Assembly: GCF_041200175.1 (NCBI RefSeq)
Contig: NZ_CP165727.1
Coordinates: 3,757,501-3,821,500 of the forward strand
Length of the DNA: 64,000 bases
From: Streptomyces sp. R33
Lineage (GTDB): Bacteria > Actinomycetota > Actinomycetes > Streptomycetales > Streptomycetaceae
Reading direction: 5' to 3'
Translations under genes and position numbers: made by a program
Shown: positions 26,254 through 33,050 of the stretch, in pieces
Numbering within the stretch: the stretch's first letter is position 1
Layout: each line of letters begins with the position of its first letter
The notes under the pieces: generated by a model
Told to the model about the DNA's origin: nothing
Seen by the model: only the letters and a program-made list of their open reading frames with translations
Databases searched by the model: none

Positions 26254-26912
26254 TGCGGGGTGACCACCTTGTAGTTCTTCGGTACCTGCGCGTCGGGCCG
26301 GCGCAGGTACAGCGGTGTCGGAGGCAGGAACTCCGCCCCGGCCGCGAGCCGTTCCACCGCCAGGGAGGCGAGGGCGGCGGCGCTCTGGTGCTCGGGGGCC
26401 CGCGCGTCGGTGAAGACGTCCGGGTAGAGCAGCGCGCCCTGGCCCACCGCGGGCAGGCCGGCGACCTGCTCGGCGATGTCGCCCGGGCGGTCCACGGCCG
26501 GCTCGCCGACGCGCGTGCGCGGGTCCTCGTACCGGGCCCAGTAGACCTCCTTGCGCCGCGCGTCGGTGGCGACGGTGAAGGGGCCCTCGATCCCGGCGGC
26601 GCCCGCGGCGTACGCGAGGCCGTCGAGGGTGCACAGGCCGTGCACGGGGATGCCGAGGACGGTGGCGAAGGTGGAGGCGGTGACGAGGCCGACGCGCAGC
26701 CCGGTGTAGGGGCCGGGTCCGACGCCGACGACGATGCCCGTGAGGGCGTCGAGCTTCAGCCCGGCCTCGGCGAGGACCTTGTCGACGGAGGGCAGCAGGA
26801 GCTCCCCGTGGCGGCGGGCGTCGACCTGGTTCGACTCGGCGAGGACGGACTCGCCGTCGTGCAGGGCGACGGTGACGGCGGGCGTGGCGGTATCTACAGC
26901 GAGCAAGAGCAC
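26250..26912 (-). CDS. tsaB: t6A biosynthesis protein TsaB
   Basis: 220-aa ASKHA partner of TsaD. N-terminal LLLAVDTATPAVTVAL, then HGELLLPSVDKVL and VVGVGPGPYTGLRVGL, the family signature. It lacks the metal histidines of TsaD, as expected for the non-catalytic partner. The GTG start at 26912 has TAGGCT ending 6 nt upstream, so it is probably leaderless and first gene of tsaB-rimI-tsaD-ABM. Confidence 0.94.
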   Translation of the reverse strand: MLLLAVDTATPAVTVALHDGESVLAESNQVDARRHGELLLPSVDKVLAEAGLKLDALTGIVVGVGPGPYTGLRVGLVTASTFATVLGIPVHGLCTLDGLAYAAGAAGIEGPFTVATDARRKEVYWARYEDPRTRVGEPAVDRPGDIAEQVAGLPAVGQGALLYPDVFTDARAPEHQSAAALASLAVERLAAGAEFLPPTPLYLRRPDAQVPKNYKVVTPQ

Positions 26913-26918
26913 GCGAAC

Positions 26919-26924
26919 AGCCTA
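26919..26924 (-). promoter_or_regulatory. -10 box of tsaB operon
   Basis: TAGGCT on the minus strand, 6 nt before the tsaB GTG. No recognisable -35. Confidence 0.45.
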
Positions 26925-27070
26925 CGACTCCGGGGCCCCGGGCCCTCGCGGCCGGTCGCTGGGCACCCCGGCTGCTACCTTCGACCCAGGTATCGGCCGA
27001 GGTCCGAGCCGGGGCACGACGTGCCCGGCCGGCGCCCGGCACAGGGGAAGCACGGGAGAGGTGGAGCAAG

Positions 27071-27631
27071 GTGGCACGCAGCAGCTCGGGAATCGTGGCC
27101 GGGCTCACCGTGGCGGCGCTCGCCGCCGTCGGCTTCCTCGGCTACCAGGCCTCTGCGACCGCGCCCGCGCACCCCGCGCAGGCGGCTGCCCCGCCGGCCG
27201 CGGCGCCCTCCCCCGTACCGTCCGCCCAGGCGGCCGACCAGGCGAAGCCGGTGGCCGTGCCGGCCGAATCGGGCACGGGCTCGCGCGTCGTGTACTCGGT
27301 GGGCCAGAAGCGGGTGTGGCTGGTCGGCGAGAGCGGGCAGGAGCCGAAGTCGTTCCCGGTCAAGCCGAGCACGGCGCACCCGAAGCCGGGCACGTACCTG
27401 GTGAACTCGCGCTCGGGCGCGGTCACCGGCTCGGACGGGGTGCCGATCGAGCACGTCGTACGGTTCGCCACGGCGGACGGCGTCGTGGTCGGGTTCAGCT
27501 CCCGGGTGGACGGCCAGATGCCGGAGCCCGACCCGAACAAGAAGACCGGCGGCATCCGCATGACGCGCGCCGACGGCGATGCGATGTGGGCCTTCGCGAC
27601 GATCAACTCGAAGGTAGTCGTCGTCCCCTGA
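27071..27631 (+). CDS. Secreted/anchored L,D-transpeptidase-like protein lacking the catalytic Cys
   Basis: 186 aa. N-terminal signal-anchor (about 6-28), an Ala/Pro linker, then about 115 residues resembling the YkuD L,D-transpeptidase fold: VVYSVGQKRVWLVGESG, FPVKPSTAHPKPGTYLV, IEHVVRFA and, at the end, TGGIRMTRADGDAMW. In active enzymes that block is HGCIRM with catalytic Cys; here Gly161 takes its place (codon 27551-27553) and the preceding His is Thr. It should be unable to cross-link peptidoglycan and may instead bind it. GTG 27071 follows GGAGCAAG. Fold assignment is by eye and moderate. Confidence 0.6.
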   Translation: MARSSSGIVAGLTVAALAAVGFLGYQASATAPAHPAQAAAPPAAAPSPVPSAQAADQAKPVAVPAESGTGSRVVYSVGQKRVWLVGESGQEPKSFPVKPSTAHPKPGTYLVNSRSGAVTGSDGVPIEHVVRFATADGVVVGFSSRVDGQMPEPDPNKKTGGIRMTRADGDAMWAFATINSKVVVVP

Positions 27632-27716
27632 CGCCCTGCCCCCCGACCGGGGAGCCCACCACGGATTCACCCGTACGGGCTACCGGACGTGCGGGCCACC
27701 GCGCATGTGCGGGCCC

Positions 27717-27902
27717 TCAGGCCGCCTCGGACTCCGGGGCGGCCTGTTCGCGTACGTCGGCCCCGGTGCTTTCGGGGGCGTCCGGGGCGTGCTCCCGCGC
27801 GGGCGGCGTCGAGACCGCCGTGGCGGCCGCGCCCGCGGCGAGCAGCGCCCCCATGGACACGACGGACGAGCGGGGGTCGCGCTGCACTCCTGCTGCGGAC
27901 AT
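27717..27902 (-). CDS. 61-aa membrane peptide, function unknown
   Basis: AGGAGG lies 6 nt before the ATG at 27902, an excellent ribosome binding site. The protein has one hydrophobic stretch (SMGALLAAGAAATAV, about residues 16-30) and an acidic Glu/Ala/Pro tail. No family recognised. A DtxR-type iron-box-like palindrome lies 31 bp upstream of the start, where it could repress the gene when iron is plentiful. Confidence 0.55.
   Translation of the reverse strand: MSAAGVQRDPRSSVVSMGALLAAGAAATAVSTPPAREHAPDAPESTGADVREQAAPESEAA
27718..27746 (+). terminator. Terminator after L,D-transpeptidase-like gene
   Basis: Arms CAGGCCGCC and GGCGGCCTG. It overlaps the stop codon end of the convergent 61-codon gene. 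Confidence 0.55.
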
Positions 27903-27932
27903 GGCTGCCTCCTGGCCCGGGCCGGCCCGTAC

Positions 27933-27951
27933 TTAGGCAGGCCTAACCAGC
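27933..27951. promoter_or_regulatory. Possible iron box (DmdR/DtxR-type operator)
   Basis: TTAGGCAGGCCTAACC core. 12 of 19 positions match the DtxR-family consensus TTAGGTTAGGCTAACCTAA, including both TTAGG and CTAACC blocks. It is also a perfect TTAGGC-AG-GCCTAA inverted repeat. It can only control the 61-aa gene on the minus strand. Confidence 0.45.
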
Positions 27952-28053
27952 CCTCCGTACCATGTCACCACGCGCGACTCCATCGGCGCAATATCTTGCC
28001 GACGAGTTGTCGGTACGTTTTCCGCGGCGCCCCTCGGTCGCCCTCGCGGCGCC

Positions 28054-28081
28054 CCTCGGCCCTCGGCCCTCGGCCCTCGGC
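28054..28081. repeat. 7-bp tandem repeat after tsaE
   Basis: Four perfect copies of CCTCGGC directly abutting the tsaE stop codon, with degenerate relatives out to about 28027. Confidence 0.85.
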
Positions 28082-28666
28082 CTAGCGTGCCGGGACCAGC
28101 GCCGCCAGCGCGCCCGGCCCGGACCAGCGCGGCCCGATCCCGCGCACCGAGACCTCCCGCACGTCGTCCAGGACCTCCTCGTGGCCCACCGCCCGCGCGA
28201 TCACCACGTGCAGCCGGTCCTCGGAGAGCTCCTCGACCTTGCCGTCGCCCCACTCCACGACGACCACGGACTCGGGCAGGGAGACGTCGAGGTCCAGGTC
28301 CTCCATCTCGTCCAGCCCGCCGCCGAGCCGGTACGCGTCCACGTGCACCAGCGGCGGCCCGCCGCGCAGCGAGGGGTGCACCCGGGCGATCACGAAGGTC
28401 GGCGAGGTCACGGCGCCCCGTACGCCCAGCCCCTCGCCCAGGCCCCGGGTCAGCGTGGTCTTGCCCGCGCCGAGCTCCCCGGTCAGCAGGACGAGGTCGC
28501 CGGGGCGGAGCAGGCCGGCGAGGGTGCGGCCCAGGTCCTGCATGGCCTCGGGCGAGTCGACGGTGATGCGCGCCTCGGCGTCGGCCGCCTCAGCTGCCTG
28601 CTGCGGTGCCTGACGCTGCGGTGTCTGACTGCGGGGCGCCGGCGCTTCCAGCGGTACTTCTTCCAT
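28082..28666 (-). CDS. tsaE: tRNA t6A biosynthesis ATPase TsaE
   Basis: 194 aa. P-loop ATPase needed for t6A cycling by TsaB/TsaD. Walker A GELGAGKTT, then VTSPTFVIARVH and VHVDAYRLG, a typical TsaE order. The core begins at about residue 32 (RITVDSPEAMQDLG); residues 1-31 are Gln/Ala/Pro-rich. The ATG at 28666 puts 77 nt of the gene inside the end of the hydrolase gene. No closer start codon exists before the core, so the overlap looks real. Confidence 0.9.
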   Translation of the reverse strand: MEEVPLEAPAPRSQTPQRQAPQQAAEAADAEARITVDSPEAMQDLGRTLAGLLRPGDLVLLTGELGAGKTTLTRGLGEGLGVRGAVTSPTFVIARVHPSLRGGPPLVHVDAYRLGGGLDEMEDLDLDVSLPESVVVVEWGDGKVEELSEDRLHVVIARAVGHEEVLDDVREVSVRGIGPRWSGPGALAALVPAR

Positions 28667-29801
28667 GTCCGCCAACGTTAGTCGCTGCGGGCACCGCACC
28701 CGTGCGCGCCAGCAGGTCGGTGAGCAGCCCGGTCACCGTGTCGGGGTACTCCAGCATCATCAGGTGCCCGGCGGACTCCAGGACCACGAGCTCCGCGGCC
28801 GGCAGCGCGTCCTTGATGGCCTGGCTGTGCGCGGCCGGGGTGACCATGTCGCGGTCGCCGGCGATGACGGTGACGGGGATGTCGGCGAACCGCTGGAGGG
28901 CGGCGCTCTTGTCGTGGATCTGGAAGGCCGGGTAGAACTCGGCGACCACGTCGATCGGGGTGGCCTCGATGAGCCGCTCGGCGAAGCGCGCGACGCCCGG
29001 GTCCACCTCGCGCGGGACGCCGAACGAGTACATCTTGATCATGCCCGCGAAGAGGTCGGCGGTGGCCCGGCGGCCCTTCTCCACCAGCTCCACCTGCGAG
29101 CCGAGAGCCCTGAGCACGGGCGGCAGGATGCGGCGTACGGCCCCCATCCCGACCGAGGGCAGCCCGTACGTCACCTGGTCGAGGTGCCCGCTCGAGGTGC
29201 CGACGAGCGCGACGCCGATCACCCGGTCGCGGACGAGCTCGGGGAACTGCTCGGCCAGCGCCATGATCGTCATGCCGCCCATCGAGTGGCCCACGAGGAT
29301 CAGCGGGCCCTCGGGCGCGGCGGCCTCGATGACGGCCTTCAGGTCGCGCCCGAGCTGGTCGATGCTCACGCGCTCGCCGTCGGCCTGGGAGAACCCGCGC
29401 GCACTGCGGCCGTGGCTGCGCTGGTCCCAGTACACGGCGCGGACCATTCCGCGCAGGGCGGCGCGCTGGAAGTGCCAGGAGTCCTGGCCGAGGCAGTAGC
29501 CGTGGCAGAACACGACGGTCGGGGCGGCCGGTTCCTTGCGGCGCAGCCGGGGCCGCTTCTTCGGGCCCTCGGACGGCTCGTCGACCTCGTAGTAGAGCTC
29601 GGTGCCGTCCTCCGCGTAGCAGGCCCCGGCGGTCCCGCGCAGGGAGCCGTAGTCCCCGGTGGCGTCGAGCGCGAGGCGCGCCTTGCGGCGCATGCCGCGG
29701 CCGACCGTGATCCGTTCGACCGCGACGCCGGCGGCCGCACCTGCGGCTATCACCCCGATCGCGGCGCCGGCCCAGCCGGCTTTGCGCCAGTTCTCGCTCA
29801 C
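28590..29801 (-). CDS. Alpha/beta hydrolase with N-terminal membrane anchor
   Basis: 403 aa. One membrane helix (about 8-30), then the alpha/beta hydrolase domain: oxyanion-region FCHGYCLGQDSWHFQ, WDQRSHGRS, nucleophile in GHSMGG, Asp in VIAGDRDMV and His in SAGHLMML. All three triad residues are present. The C-terminal 40 residues are low complexity and overlap tsaE. GTG 29801 follows GAGGACGGC. Substrate unknown; membrane-side ester or peroxide chemistry is possible. Between alr and tsaE, in the same direction and near-continuous, so probably an operon. Confidence 0.88.
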   Translation of the reverse strand: MSENWRKAGWAGAAIGVIAAGAAAGVAVERITVGRGMRRKARLALDATGDYGSLRGTAGACYAEDGTELYYEVDEPSEGPKKRPRLRRKEPAAPTVVFCHGYCLGQDSWHFQRAALRGMVRAVYWDQRSHGRSARGFSQADGERVSIDQLGRDLKAVIEAAAPEGPLILVGHSMGGMTIMALAEQFPELVRDRVIGVALVGTSSGHLDQVTYGLPSVGMGAVRRILPPVLRALGSQVELVEKGRRATADLFAGMIKMYSFGVPREVDPGVARFAERLIEATPIDVVAEFYPAFQIHDKSAALQRFADIPVTVIAGDRDMVTPAAHSQAIKDALPAAELVVLESAGHLMMLEYPDTVTGLLTDLLARTGAVPAATNVGGHGRSTAGSAGAPQSDTAASGTAAGS

Positions 29802-29818
29802 GCCGTCCTCACGCTCAC
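29798..29818 (-). other. Six-codon leader reading frame from a duplicated start site
   Basis: A 17-bp segment containing GAGGACGGC-GTG-AGC occurs twice in tandem between alr and the hydrolase gene. The upstream copy forms a 6-codon frame (V S V R T A) that stops at TGA overlapping the real GTG start (GTGA). It could tune translation by stop-and-restart. Confidence 0.45.
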
Positions 29819-29835
29819 GCCGTCCTCACTCAGCC

Positions 29836-30972
29836 TCAGCCGCCCAGGTAGACCCGAGGAACGCGCACCCCGATACGGGTGACGATCTCATAGGCGATGG
29901 TGTCTGCTGCCCGAGCCCAGTCCTCGGCGGTGGGCTCGCCGTGTTCGCCGCTGCCGAAGATGACGGCCTCGTCCCCGGCCCGTACGAGGTCACTGCCCAG
30001 GTCGACGACGAACTGGTCCATCGCGACGCGCCCGGCGACGCGGCGGACCTTCCCGCCGACGGAGACCGGCCCGCGGCCGGAGGCGTGCCGGGGGATGCCG
30101 TCGGCGTATCCGGCGGGGATGAGGGCGAGGTTCGTCTCGGCCTCGGTGACGTGGTGGTGTCCGTAGCTCACCCCGTGGCCCGGGGGCACGGTCTTGACCA
30201 GCGCCACGGAGGCCTTGAGGGTCATGGCGGGCCGCAGGCCCAGCTCCTGGGAGGTGCCGAGCTCGGGGGCCGGGGACACGCCGTAGACGGCGATGCCGCA
30301 GCGCACGAGGTCGTAGTGGCTCTCCGGCAGGGTCAGCGTCGCGGGCGAGTTGGCGATGTGCCGGACCTCGGGCCGGGCGCCCTCCTTCTCGGCGTAGGCC
30401 AGCATGTCGCGGAAAGCCGTCAGCTGGAGCGCGATGGAGGGGTGGCCGGGTTCGTCGGCGCACGCGAAGTGGGACCAGACGCCGGTGATCTTGACGGTGC
30501 CCTCGGCCTCGGCGGCGACGGCCGCACCGACGAGCTCGGCCCAGTCGGCGGGCTGGCAGCCGTTGCGGCCGAGGCCGGTGTCGGCCTTGAGCTGGATCCT
30601 GGCCCGGCGGCCGGCGGCGTGCGCGGCCTTGCGCACCTCGTCGAGGGCCCACAGGCCGCTGACGGAGATGTCCAGGTCGGCCTCGACGGCCTCCTGCCAG
30701 GGCCCGCCGGGGGTCCACAGCCAGCACATGACCGGCCCGCCGATCCCGGCGGCGCGCAGCGCGAGCGCCTCCTCGGGGGTGGCGGTTCCGAGCCAGGTGG
30801 CACCGGCCTCCTGGGCCGCGCGGGCGCAGGGGATCGCGCCGTGGCCATAGGCGTCCGCCTTGACGACGGCCATCACCTCGGCCCCGGGTGCCCGCTCGCG
30901 CAGTGCGCGTACGTTCGCCCGTACGGCGTCAAGATCGATCTCGGCGTACACGCGCGTCGGTGTCTCGTTCAT
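29836..30972 (-). CDS. alr: Alanine racemase
   Basis: PLP enzyme making D-Ala for peptidoglycan. 378 aa. Schiff-base lysine Lys38 in AVVKADAYGHG, catalytic Tyr in VSYGHHH, and the PLP-phosphate region RCGIAVYGVSP. ATG 30972 with GGGGG upstream. First of the alr-hydrolase-tsaE run. Confidence 0.96.
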   Translation of the reverse strand: MNETPTRVYAEIDLDAVRANVRALRERAPGAEVMAVVKADAYGHGAIPCARAAQEAGATWLGTATPEEALALRAAGIGGPVMCWLWTPGGPWQEAVEADLDISVSGLWALDEVRKAAHAAGRRARIQLKADTGLGRNGCQPADWAELVGAAVAAEAEGTVKITGVWSHFACADEPGHPSIALQLTAFRDMLAYAEKEGARPEVRHIANSPATLTLPESHYDLVRCGIAVYGVSPAPELGTSQELGLRPAMTLKASVALVKTVPPGHGVSYGHHHVTEAETNLALIPAGYADGIPRHASGRGPVSVGGKVRRVAGRVAMDQFVVDLGSDLVRAGDEAVIFGSGEHGEPTAEDWARAADTIAYEIVTRIGVRVPRVYLGG

Positions 30973-31105
30973 CGCCCCCAGTCTCTCAGAGCCCGGCTGT
31001 GGCTTGGTCGACCGCCGTCCCCTTCCCGCATACCGGGACGTTTCACCCCCGTTGGGACCACTCCGGGGGCGCCGGGCGGCCGAATGCCGAACCGGTCGGG
31101 GCCGG

Positions 31106-32500
31106 TCACGGGTTCTGGATGCTGCGCCACGCCTCCGGAAGGGATTGCGCGATCTGCTGGGCGAGGAGCGGGGCTCCGGAGGCTGCCCGGCGCCCCGCCA
31201 GGCCGTGGAGGTACGCCGCGACCGAGGCGGCGTCGAGCGCCGGCAGGCCCGAGGCCAGCAGCGAGCCGGACAGGCCCGACAGGACGTCCCCGCTGCCGGC
31301 CGTCGCGAGCCACGCGGTTCCCGTCGGGTTGACCCTGACCGGCCCGCCGCCGCGGGACACCAGCGTCGTCGAGCCCTTCAGCAGGACCGTCGCCCCGTAC
31401 TGCTCCGCCAGTGACCGTACGGAGGACAGCCGCGCCGACTCCACCGCGTCCCGGGACACCCCGAGCAGCGCCGCTGCCTCCCCCGCGTGCGGGGTCAGCA
31501 GCGTCCCGGCCGACCGGGCCCGCAGCACCGCCGGGTCCAGCCCGCGCAGCCCGTCCGCGTCCACCAGCACCGGGACCGGGTCCGCCAGGGCCTGCGCGAC
31601 CTCCGCCGCCCGGCCCTCCCCCAGCCCCGGCCCGACCACCCACGCCTGCACCCGGCCCCGCCCGATCAGCGTCTCGGGGTACCGCGCCAGCACCGCGTCC
31701 GCCGCCGGTCCGACGTACCGCACCGCGCCCGCACCGCCCCGCAGCGCCCCCGCCACGGCGAGCACCGCCGCGCCCGGGTACTGCACCGATCCGGCGACGA
31801 TGCCGACCACGCCCCGGCGGTACTTGTCGCTCGACGCCGTCGGCACCGGCAGCAGCCCCGCGACATCGGCGTGCTGCAACGCCTCCGCGTCCGGCTCCGG
31901 CAGCGACAGCCCGATGTCCACCAGGCGCAGCGCGCCCGTGCGCGAAGCCCCCGGGTCGATGAGCAGCCCCGGCTTGTACGCCCCGAAGGTCACCGTGACA
32001 TCGGCCCGGACAGCCGGTCCGGCCACCTCCCCGGTGTCGGCGTCGACCCCGCTCGGCAGGTCCACCGCGACCACGACCGCACCGGCCGGGATCTGCTCCA
32101 CCAGCGCCGCCGCGGCCGGCCGCAGCCCGCCGCGCCCGCCGATGCCGACGAGCCCGTCCAGTACGAGGTCCGCCCGGCCGGGAACGCCCGCCGCGAGCCG
32201 GCCCCCGGCGGCCAGCAGCGCCCGCAGCCCGCCCGCGTGCACCCGTTCCGGATCCATCGGCACCGCCGTCACCCCGGCGCCGCGCCGGGCCAGCCGGGCG
32301 CCCGCGTACAGGGCGTCGCCGCCGTTGTCCCCGGGCCCGACGAGCAGCACGACACGCGCCCCGTACACCCGGCGCAGCAGGCCCGCACACACGGCGGCCA
32401 GCCCGGCCGCCGCCCGCTGCATCAGGGCGCCCTCCGGCAGCCGGGCCATCAGCTCCCGCTCGGCGGCCCGTACGGTCTCCACGCTGTAAGCAGTACGCAT
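31106..32500 (-). CDS. nnr: Bifunctional NAD(P)H-hydrate epimerase/dehydratase
   Basis: Repairs damaged (hydrated) NADH/NADPH. 464 aa. N-terminal YjeF epimerase domain (about 1-210): VVLLVGPGDNGGDALYAGARL and VVAVDLPSGVDADTGEV. C-terminal ribokinase-like dehydratase (about 225-464): DKYRRGVVGIVAGS, VVGPGLG, LLTPHAGEAAALLG, LLKGSTTLV and TAGSGDVLSGL. The two-domain layout is that of bacterial Nnr. ATG 32500; a weak AGG lies 10 nt upstream, 35 nt after the acpS stop. Confidence 0.95.
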   Translation of the reverse strand: MRTAYSVETVRAAERELMARLPEGALMQRAAAGLAAVCAGLLRRVYGARVVLLVGPGDNGGDALYAGARLARRGAGVTAVPMDPERVHAGGLRALLAAGGRLAAGVPGRADLVLDGLVGIGGRGGLRPAAAALVEQIPAGAVVVAVDLPSGVDADTGEVAGPAVRADVTVTFGAYKPGLLIDPGASRTGALRLVDIGLSLPEPDAEALQHADVAGLLPVPTASSDKYRRGVVGIVAGSVQYPGAAVLAVAGALRGGAGAVRYVGPAADAVLARYPETLIGRGRVQAWVVGPGLGEGRAAEVAQALADPVPVLVDADGLRGLDPAVLRARSAGTLLTPHAGEAAALLGVSRDAVESARLSSVRSLAEQYGATVLLKGSTTLVSRGGGPVRVNPTGTAWLATAGSGDVLSGLSGSLLASGLPALDAASVAAYLHGLAGRRAASGAPLLAQQIAQSLPEAWRSIQNP

Positions 32501-32535
32501 GGCACCAGCCTGCCCGAAACCCCGCGGAACCGGCC

Positions 32536-32904
32536 CTATCCCTCGGCGATCACCACTGCCGAGGCGACGCCCGCGTCGTGGCTCAGGGAGATGTGCCAGG
32601 ACTTGACGCCCAGCGCCAGCGCCCTGGCCTCGACCGTCCCCGACACCCGCAGCCGCGGCTGCCCGGTCTCCTCCACGTACACCTCGGCGTCGGTCCACAG
32701 CATTCCGCCGGGCGCGCCGAGCGCCTTGGCGAGGGCCTCCTTGGCCGCGAACCGGGCGGCGAGCGAGGCGATCCCGCGCCGCTCGCCGCTCGGCAGCATC
32801 AACTCGGAGTCGACAAAGAGCCGTCCAGCCATGTTCGGGGTGCGCGCCAGCGCCTCACCGAACCGGTCGATCTCGGCAACGTCGATCCCCACACCGATAA
32901 TCAC
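32536..32904 (-). CDS. acpS: Holo-[acyl-carrier-protein] synthase
   Basis: 122 aa. Moves 4'-phosphopantetheine from CoA to the serine of acyl carrier proteins. Family blocks are GVGIDVAEIDRF (metal Asp), RFAAKEALAKALG (Lys/Glu) and WHISLSHDAGVASAVV. GTG start at 32904, directly after the repeats behind glmS; glmS, acpS and nnr are co-directional. Confidence 0.95.
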   Translation of the reverse strand: MIIGVGIDVAEIDRFGEALARTPNMAGRLFVDSELMLPSGERRGIASLAARFAAKEALAKALGAPGGMLWTDAEVYVEETGQPRLRVSGTVEARALALGVKSWHISLSHDAGVASAVVIAEG

Positions 32905-32910
32905 AACGCC

Positions 32911-33050
32911 AACTCGCTTCGCTCACTCCACCGTCACCACTGCACCTGATGGTCGGCGACCGGCTCCGTTCGCTCCGCTCACTCCACCGTCACCACTGTG
33001 CCCGATGGTCGGCGAGCGGCTCCGTTCGCTCCGCTCACTCCACCGTCACC
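32911..33050. repeat. 56-bp tandem repeat at the 3' end of glmS
   Basis: Two full units (32911-32964, slightly decayed, and 32965-33020) and a partial third (33021-33050). The third is the actual 3' end of glmS, so codons for the last GlmS residues (VTVE, stop) appear three times. It lies between glmS and acpS. Confidence 0.85.

Noticed and set aside
32911..33050. CRISPR-like repeats near glmS
   Set aside because: The units are contiguous 56-bp duplications of the glmS end without unique spacers, and no cas gene is near.
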